DNA from: Pseudomonadota bacterium
GTDB taxonomy: Bacteria; Pseudomonadota; Alphaproteobacteria; Rhizobiales; Aestuariivirgaceae
DNA length: 12,019 nucleotides
NCBI GenBank assembly: GCA_016522385.1
Contig: JAEKFU010000164.1
Location: 1 to 12,019 of the forward strand
Direction: 5' to 3'
Positions 7,363-12,019 of the stretch are shown piece by piece. How positions within the stretch are numbered: the stretch's first letter is position 1; every line of letters starts with the position of its first letter. Under the pieces are notes generated by a model. The model searched no databases. It was not told the DNA's origin and saw only the letters and a list, made by a program, of their open reading frames with translations. The translations under genes were made by a program, and so were the position numbers.

Positions 7363-7480
7363 TGGCGTTTCCGTTCAAATGCGGCTACCCTGCGACTTTA
7401 GACGGAATCTGCGTCCGTAACTTGTTCCAGATTGCTGTGGTGTCGGTGTTCAATCCTGGGCCGTTAGCATCGCAAGAACA

Positions 7481-7493
7481 GGGCACGATGCCC
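7481..7493. other. Small palindrome between the AraC gene and the monooxygenase gene
   Basis: GGGCA-CGA-TGCCC is a perfect five-base stem with a three-base loop. It lies 119 bp before the start of the copper protein gene and 64 bp after the AraC-type stop. It could be a weak terminator or a regulator site. There is no T tract on the minus strand, so I favour neither. Confidence 0.2.
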
Positions 7494-7557
7494 AATCAAA
7501 CTATATGCACTACGACATTAAGAGGCACCGTGTCTTGGCCTCGCAGCAGTGCACTTG

Positions 7558-8466
7558 TCATGCTGATGCAATAGGCATGCAAAGTTCAACGCCGCTCTCG
7601 GGCCTGCCCGGCTTTCCGTCCTTCGGCGGATAAACCTCGTAAGACAGCGAAAGGACGCGGGATGCACCGCTGTCAGGCAACCAGCAGGACGTAAACCATT
7701 CCCAGGCCCCATTCATCTGTCCGGACAGACATTTCACGTAGAGGACTGCGTACGTTCCCCCTGGTATGGTTTGGACGCTGACCACATCGTCTTCCTTCAC
7801 TTCGTCAGGTATCGGAATGCAGGCGTCATACTGGCAAGACCGAGCTGGCGTGACAGCGGGATGAACGGGACAAATGCCAATCACAACCGAGTCCTCACAC
7901 CAAACACCATGACGTAACGCCCATTGCTCTAGCGCTTCATAAGTAGCTGATATGCTGCCATTCACGTCGAAATACGGTCCTATATGACGAATATAGGCGA
8001 CTCGAATTTTGGGTCGCGCTTCAATTCGGACTGACACTTCATTCGAAGCTGATATGGGTGCCATGACTGCAGGGTCTTTGAATTCGAGATGCACCAATTG
8101 ATTGCGCGGAAACCTGTCAAATCGCCACTGATTAGCCGACCGAAAACACCGCGGCGAAATTCCATAGCGTTGGCGGAATGCACGCGAATAGGTCTGCAAA
8201 CTGGAGAAGCCGCAGTCAAAAGCTACATCAGTGATCCGCTTATTGGGAAAGTAAACGAGATTGTGCGTAGAACGTTCCAACCGAAGCCGGTAAAGCAATT
8301 CGATCGGTGTCTCCCGAAAGTATGAGCTGAAAACACGTGTGAAATGATATTTCGAGAAACATGCAACGTCAGCCAACGTATCCAGATCAAGTTCGTCGGC
8401 AAAATGCACCCTGGCGAAATTGATCACCCGATTCATCCGGTGGCGCTGCGCGGCGGAAATTTGCAT
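7558..8466 (-). CDS. AraC-family regulator with GyrI-like effector domain
   Basis: This 302-residue transcription factor has the AraC DNA-binding domain at the N-terminus (about 8-110), with two helix-turn-helices. The second and its flank (ITDVAFDCGFSSLQTYSRAF, 78-97) are a textbook match. A GyrI/Rob-type ligand-binding domain follows at about 143-300, beginning VSVRIEARPKIRVAYIRHIG and ending in the usual VELCMPI strand. Family members sense small, often hydrophobic or cationic compounds and activate efflux or detoxification genes. I chose ATG 8466 because GGA lies six bases upstream. The open frame runs to a TTG at 8532, which would add 22 residues without similarity. It lies 93 bp downstream of the hydrolase end and 195 bp upstream of the copper protein gene, all co-directional. 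Either neighbour could be its target. Confidence 0.92.
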   Translation of the reverse strand: MQISAAQRHRMNRVINFARVHFADELDLDTLADVACFSKYHFTRVFSSYFRETPIELLYRLRLERSTHNLVYFPNKRITDVAFDCGFSSLQTYSRAFRQRYGISPRCFRSANQWRFDRFPRNQLVHLEFKDPAVMAPISASNEVSVRIEARPKIRVAYIRHIGPYFDVNGSISATYEALEQWALRHGVWCEDSVVIGICPVHPAVTPARSCQYDACIPIPDEVKEDDVVSVQTIPGGTYAVLYVKCLSGQMNGAWEWFTSCWLPDSGASRVLSLSYEVYPPKDGKPGRPESGVELCMPIASA

Positions 8467-8559
8467 TCTAGATCCTGAATCCACACTGCCGGTCCGATGA
8501 TCAAAATCTATCAGACAGTGCAGGATCGTCAAATGCGCACGACCGTCGGAAATTTCGCG

Positions 8560-8946
8560 TCACGAACAGAATGGCCGCACACGATTTGAGATGCTGCGGA
8601 TGCCATAACTGTTCCAGGTGTGTGGATCGTCATCATGACCATCCGCAAACCGCAGGCCAATCGTGCGATTAGGCATAATGAAAATGTAGTTGCCGCCAAA
8701 TCCTGCCATGCCAGGTAGCCGCACGCGGCAAAAGAACCCGCTCTTATGCGGCGTCAGCCAAAAGCTCTTGTCGTAATGGGCTTCGCCACCTTCTTCGTAG
8801 TGCCAACCGGTAGGCAATCCGCGTGCCATGTCGTTAGATAAGGCTTGTCTGGTTAATTCACGATGCAAGAGCTGCCGGCCTTTGAACTCTCCATAGTCCT
8901 GCAGCAGTCGCGCAAGTTTCAGCGTTTCTTCGATTGTCGGGTACAT
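8560..8946 (-). CDS. C-terminal part of the serine hydrolase, out of frame with its upstream part
   Basis: This frame continues the hydrolase of the preceding entry. The 128 residues starting MYPTIEETLKLARLLQDYGE follow the LLAGG of the upstream frame exactly as in beta-lactamase-fold (class C/EstB-like) hydrolases, where a GG(M/L)xST..DLxRF..ML segment is expected. Near the end GMAGFGGNYIFIMPNRTIGL supplies the third active-site element on strand beta-3 and the following strands. The frame is open back to 9057, but that part overlaps the true coding frame and should not be read. No independent ribosome binding site is evident at 8946. It is therefore probably not a separate gene; see the six-G run at 8947-8952. 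The stop is 93 bp upstream of the AraC start. Confidence 0.6.
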   Translation of the reverse strand: MYPTIEETLKLARLLQDYGEFKGRQLLHRELTRQALSNDMARGLPTGWHYEEGGEAHYDKSFWLTPHKSGFFCRVRLPGMAGFGGNYIFIMPNRTIGLRFADGHDDDPHTWNSYGIRSISNRVRPFCS

Positions 8947-11354
8947 CCCCCCGCAAGCAGCGGCGTGCCGGGTCGGCCATTGGGCTCGATCGACCTGCGG
9001 ACCGGTAGCCGGTTGATGCCCAACGGTGCGAAAACATCTCTTGTCAAAGATTGCCACAAGTCGGCCTCTGGCCCTTCCCTTGATCTCAGATATGATTCCA
9101 TTGCCGCTGTCAGTGCGGTTGTGTCCGTCGATCTGTAGCGCGTTACCTCACCCGGCCCCCAGGGGTAGTTCTTGAATGCCGCGATGGCGTCGAGCTTCTC
9201 GCGAATGCTCCGAGTCCGCCAAACACGGTTGCCAATCGCCGTCTGGTCGGCCTCGACATATCGGTCAACCCGAAATGGCATAACGTTGCCAATACCGCTT
9301 GCCATATCCAGCGCGTTGCCGAAGGTGACATTATTCCAACCGTCGTGTTGGGCCGGTATCGAGACGTGGTCGGTGATCCTTTCATCAAAGATCTGAGGCC
9401 CATACTTTTGGGCCAGCCAAAGCATGGAAATGGCCGCACCAAGCGACTTTGATATGGAAAACACACCAAACCTCATGTCGCGGCAATAGGGATGAAGGCC
9501 AGCGCGGGTACGGCATGGCCGAAGATAAAACGTATCGTCGACCATGAGCCCGCTGACCGCAATGTTATGGCGGTTGCCTTTGCCGTCAAAACTTTCCAGT
9601 GATCGCCAATGTTTTGCCGCCAGCTCACTCCATGGGCGCACATTTAGGCGGGATTCCATTTGCCGCGCATAGTCATCACGTGCACTGCGCGCGCCAGCAA
9701 CGGATCCGGGCACAAACATCACTTTCGTCTGGCCCCAAACGTCGTATTGCGCCCAATTCGCCGTTTCCTGAGCAATTTGGATGCGAATCTGCGACACTGT
9801 ATTGTCATTGAACAAAAACGTCGCCACCCCGTAGTGAGCAGCATAGCTGCTCACACCGGTTAGCGTGAAAGCAAACGCGCCACGCGACCAGTCACCATCG
9901 GCAGGCTCGTGCCATGCTCGGCCAGGTGAGAGAATGATATACCAGGCGCCGTCTTGTGACATTAGCAGTCTGCCGTGTTCTGTGGGCAAAAGGACATTAT
10001 CATCCATTACAAACTGGGCCGTGATTGCTGGGAAATGAGCCGTGGACGTTGCAAGTTCTTGTCCCGCCCTACGCCGCCTTACTTTGAGGCGTGGAATGTG
10101 CAGCTCGCCTTGCAAACTATGCTTGGGTTCTTGGACGCTTCCGTACGGCTTGAAATAGTCATAGTGAACGAACCGCCCGAGAACAGGCGTTTCTCCAAGC
10201 AGTTCGGTAGCGGTCAGTTCGCTCCGCTCGCTACTCGTCGGTTTTGGCAATTCGGTCCATTTGGAACTCTCGACACGGTCCGCTGATAGAACTGTAATCC
10301 AACCAACGCCTAAAGCCACCGCAACCATCGCTGCAGTCGCGGCTTTCCAATTGGCAAACAACGTTTCCAACCATTCGCGGGGTATCCAGCGTGCCTTTAC
10401 AGGGGCCGATGGATATCTCAGTTTGGGATTGGCGAGAATTCCAACCGCATCGGCGAGGAAGTTGAAGCCGATGTAAAGTGCAGCAGTGAGTAAAGCGCAG
10501 GCTTGTACAAGTGGGATGTCGCGGTTTGAAACCGCAGCGAGCAATAATTGGCCCATGCCAGGGTACTGAAATATTCCCTCGATAATCACCAATCCAAAGA
10601 ACAAGTTCGCTAGCGCAAGGACTATGGCATTGGCGATCGGCCCGACGGCATTAGGTAATGCATGCCAGAGTAGAACGCGCCACCTGCCCAAACCCTTAAG
10701 TTGGGCCATTTGGATGTATTCCATGCTCATGACATTGACCAACGCGGCGCGCGACAAACGAAACATCGGTGTAATTGTGACCGCCGCAAGCGAGAGTATC
10801 GGCATAGCGCTACCATACAGCCGATCAAGCACAGACATGTCATGGGTGAAAATCGTGAATACGGGAAATATGCGAAAATGTACCGCCAGGAGGCTCATCA
10901 GCCCATAGGCGATGAGGAAGTCAGGAAATGACATGGCAGTAAGCGCGGTAATCGAACTGACTCTATCAAATAGGCCGCGATGCCACGCTACTGCGACGAT
11001 TGCGAATGCCAAGCTGAGTGGTACAGTCAGAATCGTTGCCCAGCTAACCAGCCAGACAGAGTGCCACAGTCGCTCGGCAATGAATGGCGTGATGGGTTTA
11101 CGCAGCCACCAGGACGTGCCGAGATCGCCGCTCAGCAAACCTGTGAGCCAGTTCAGATACCGTGCTGGCGCAGACGTATAGAGACCTAACTCGAAACGTG
11201 TCGCTTCGATCATTTCCCGCGTCGTATCGCGCGTGGCTGTGGCACTTGCGAAGTCACCCGGCATTAACTCGGTGATGACGAAGAACAGGACAGTGATCGC
11301 CCACAGTGTAATGAGACTATGAACTAAACGAACCAACACTGGCCTTAAGCTCAT
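8919..11354 (-). CDS. DppB/OppB-type ABC permease fused to a periplasmic serine hydrolase (frameshifted near its end)
   Basis: This is a single 811-codon frame. Residues 1-315 are a complete dipeptide-type inner-membrane permease: a first membrane helix (10-30), GDLGTSW (76-82), further helices, the EAA loop that contacts the ATPase (EYIQMAQLKGLGRWRVLLWHALPNAVGPI region, 212-240), and the usual C-terminus ILANPKLRYP. There the family normally stops; this chain continues to a seventh helix (about 336-356) that would place the rest in the periplasm. Residues 360-600 are an unrecognised beta-rich region. Residues 600-803 are a beta-lactamase-fold hydrolase with S633xxK636 (FSISKS), LDMASGIG and Y740-R-S742. 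From about 804 the frame is wrong (CTRQSKKR, stop), and the true ending lies at 8560-8946. The ATG follows AGGA by six bases. No DppC, ATPase or binding protein is in the window, so the permease is an orphan here. The substrate is unknown; peptide-like compounds are likely. Confidence 0.82.
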   Translation of the reverse strand: MSLRPVLVRLVHSLITLWAITVLFFVITELMPGDFASATATRDTTREMIEATRFELGLYTSAPARYLNWLTGLLSGDLGTSWWLRKPITPFIAERLWHSVWLVSWATILTVPLSLAFAIVAVAWHRGLFDRVSSITALTAMSFPDFLIAYGLMSLLAVHFRIFPVFTIFTHDMSVLDRLYGSAMPILSLAAVTITPMFRLSRAALVNVMSMEYIQMAQLKGLGRWRVLLWHALPNAVGPIANAIVLALANLFFGLVIIEGIFQYPGMGQLLLAAVSNRDIPLVQACALLTAALYIGFNFLADAVGILANPKLRYPSAPVKARWIPREWLETLFANWKAATAAMVAVALGVGWITVLSADRVESSKWTELPKPTSSERSELTATELLGETPVLGRFVHYDYFKPYGSVQEPKHSLQGELHIPRLKVRRRRAGQELATSTAHFPAITAQFVMDDNVLLPTEHGRLLMSQDGAWYIILSPGRAWHEPADGDWSRGAFAFTLTGVSSYAAHYGVATFLFNDNTVSQIRIQIAQETANWAQYDVWGQTKVMFVPGSVAGARSARDDYARQMESRLNVRPWSELAAKHWRSLESFDGKGNRHNIAVSGLMVDDTFYLRPCRTRAGLHPYCRDMRFGVFSISKSLGAAISMLWLAQKYGPQIFDERITDHVSIPAQHDGWNNVTFGNALDMASGIGNVMPFRVDRYVEADQTAIGNRVWRTRSIREKLDAIAAFKNYPWGPGEVTRYRSTDTTALTAAMESYLRSREGPEADLWQSLTRDVFAPLGINRLPVRRSIEPNGRPGTPLLAGGCTRQSKKR

Positions 11355-11371
11355 GAAAATCCTGAAGTTCC

Positions 11372-11400
11372 TCTAACGTAAATTCAACCGATTGCGTCAA
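11372..11400 (-). promoter_or_regulatory. Weak candidate promoter of the permease-hydrolase gene
   Basis: On the minus strand TTGACG is followed after 17 bases by GTTAGA. The -35 hexamer resembles the alphaproteobacterial consensus, but the -10 match is poor. It ends about 18 bp before the ATG at 11354, which would give an almost leaderless message. Suggestive only. Confidence 0.2.
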
Positions 11401-11527
11401 AGTTCCGAGTAGTAAGTTTGCTGTTTTCCGCACGCGTGCGTCGAACACTAACTGTTTGTTTTAGCGCCAAACTTAACCGAGATTGCGATTTTCGGCTTTT
11501 CGAAGGTATTTCCGCATTCTATTCAGG

Positions 11528-11731
11528 TCAGTGATTTGGCGGCAGATCGTGGATATCGTGAACCTCGGCGACACCGCATAAGCCGATATTAATCCTGGTG
11601 ACACGATTGCCTTCACGATGAATTGCGCGGCTCCCAGCGTCGCCGAAAAACACGAAATAAACCGTGGTGGGCAGCCTCGATGTGTGTTGTGTGATTGTGA
11701 TTCGGCAATCGCTTGGTTGGCAGTCGATCAC
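11528..11731 (-). CDS. Hypothetical 67-codon ORF next to the repeat, doubtful
   Basis: This frame is open from a GTG at 11731, just after an in-frame TGA, to a stop at 11528-11530. The translated part (for example VYFVFFGDAGSRAIHREG, then RINIGLCGVAEVHDIHDLPP) looks protein-like. The start has no clear ribosome binding site, and the N-terminus is short and polar. The repeat element begins 34 bp upstream, so this may be the 3' remnant of a gene broken by that insertion. No family is recognised. The region between this ORF and the permease gene (11355-11527) is AT-rich and holds no other gene. Confidence 0.25.
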   Translation of the reverse strand: MIDCQPSDCRITITQHTSRLPTTVYFVFFGDAGSRAIHREGNRVTRINIGLCGVAEVHDIHDLPPNH

Positions 11732-11764
11732 ATTGCCCTGTCATTTTTTTGGCATCCCGCAGGG

Positions 11765-12019
11765 CTAGAGCATGTCTTTCTCATATGGAACCATTTGATG
11801 GTCCAAATCCGGTCACTCGGCTAGTTACGGAACGCAGCGCGATGCGGGTCATCGGGCAAGTTCCGTAACGACGTCCGATGGCCGGATTTGGCCCACCGAA
11901 GGCCGTGTTTCTGCGCCCGCTGGACGTCGTTATGCTCCGCTTGTGGTCAACCAGACCACGGCGCGAAGCATGCCTAGCCAGCAGACGCAGAAACGCGGTC
12001 AAATGATTCCACATGAGAA
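11765..12019. repeat. Repeat element with terminal inverted repeats and nested palindromes, cut by the window end
   Basis: The left terminus (11765-11798, starting CTAGAGC) and the inverted right terminus (from 12019 inward) share the motif CTCAT[A/G]TGGAA[C/T]CATTTGA, so the element has inverted ends. Inside are two perfect ten-base inverted repeats: GTTACGGAAC (11824-11833) with GTTCCGTAAC (11860-11869), and AACGACGTCC (11867-11876) with GGACGTCGTT (11922-11931). An imperfect pair around CCAAATCCGG (11812-11820 region) and CCGGATTTGG (11882-11892) is also present. The right 92 bases recur inverted at 147-238. There is no transposase; a 77-codon minus-strand frame inside is a by-product. Size and structure fit a MITE-like, non-autonomous element. 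No target-site duplication can be checked because the right end is outside the window. Confidence 0.8.

Noticed and set aside
8953..9057. An independent upstream start for the hydrolase C-terminal frame
   Set aside because: The frame is open to a GTG at 9057, but over this stretch the other frame encodes the expected hydrolase sequence (DVFAPLGINRLP...), so the overlap is not real coding.
11781..12014. A 77-codon minus-strand frame inside the right repeat
   Set aside because: It is made entirely of repeat sequence with palindromes. Part of it recurs in the frame at 160-372, which is how spurious proteins arise from dispersed repeats.
1..12019. CRISPR array, integrase, toxin-antitoxin or known defence system
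   Set aside because: No regularly spaced direct repeats, no recombinase or nuclease motifs and no small two-gene toxin pair were found on either strand.

Overview
The window looks like a chromosomal or plasmid segment of an alphaproteobacterium, most likely one of the Hyphomicrobiales (Rhizobiales). The reasons are moderate GC (roughly 50-55 % by eye), a rocF-rocD arginine pair, an AraC/GyrI-type regulator, a dipeptide-type ABC permease and a short dispersed repeat with inverted termini of the kind common in that group. This placement is inference; there is no rRNA or other marker gene. Every well-supported gene lies on the minus strand, so transcription runs from high to low coordinates.

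Read in the direction of transcription: the right edge (11765-12019) is a short repeat element with terminal inverted repeats and nested palindromes. A weak 67-codon ORF follows. Next is a very long ORF (8919-11354) in which a complete DppB/OppB-type permease is joined in frame, through an extra membrane segment, to a periplasmic beta-lactamase-fold serine hydrolase. The end of that hydrolase (8560-8946) is in another frame because of a six-G run; one more G would restore a single protein of about 931 residues. No other transporter subunit is visible. An AraC-family regulator with a GyrI-like effector domain (7558-8466) comes next. It is followed by a secreted redoxin / CxxCH / copper type II monooxygenase-like protein (5407-7362) and a small secreted protein with four G-[RK]-W motifs (4784-5320).

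The arginine catabolic pair follows: arginase (rocF, 3597-4574) makes ornithine and urea, and ornithine aminotransferase (rocD, 2346-3551) converts ornithine to glutamate semialdehyde. They are 45 bp apart and probably one transcript. A palindrome about 160 bp upstream of rocF is a candidate operator.

The left part holds a probable signalling unit. A candidate 29-residue membrane peptide is followed by a soluble histidine kinase (721-1599) with an altered ATP-binding G1 box, and then, 27 bp on, by a PilZ protein (415-693). The left edge carries one end of the same repeat found at the right edge, in opposite orientation (92 bp, 2 mismatches).

The most unusual items are the permease-serine hydrolase fusion with its homopolymer frameshift, the three-module copper protein, the kinase-PilZ pair, and the inverted repeat copies that bracket the window.
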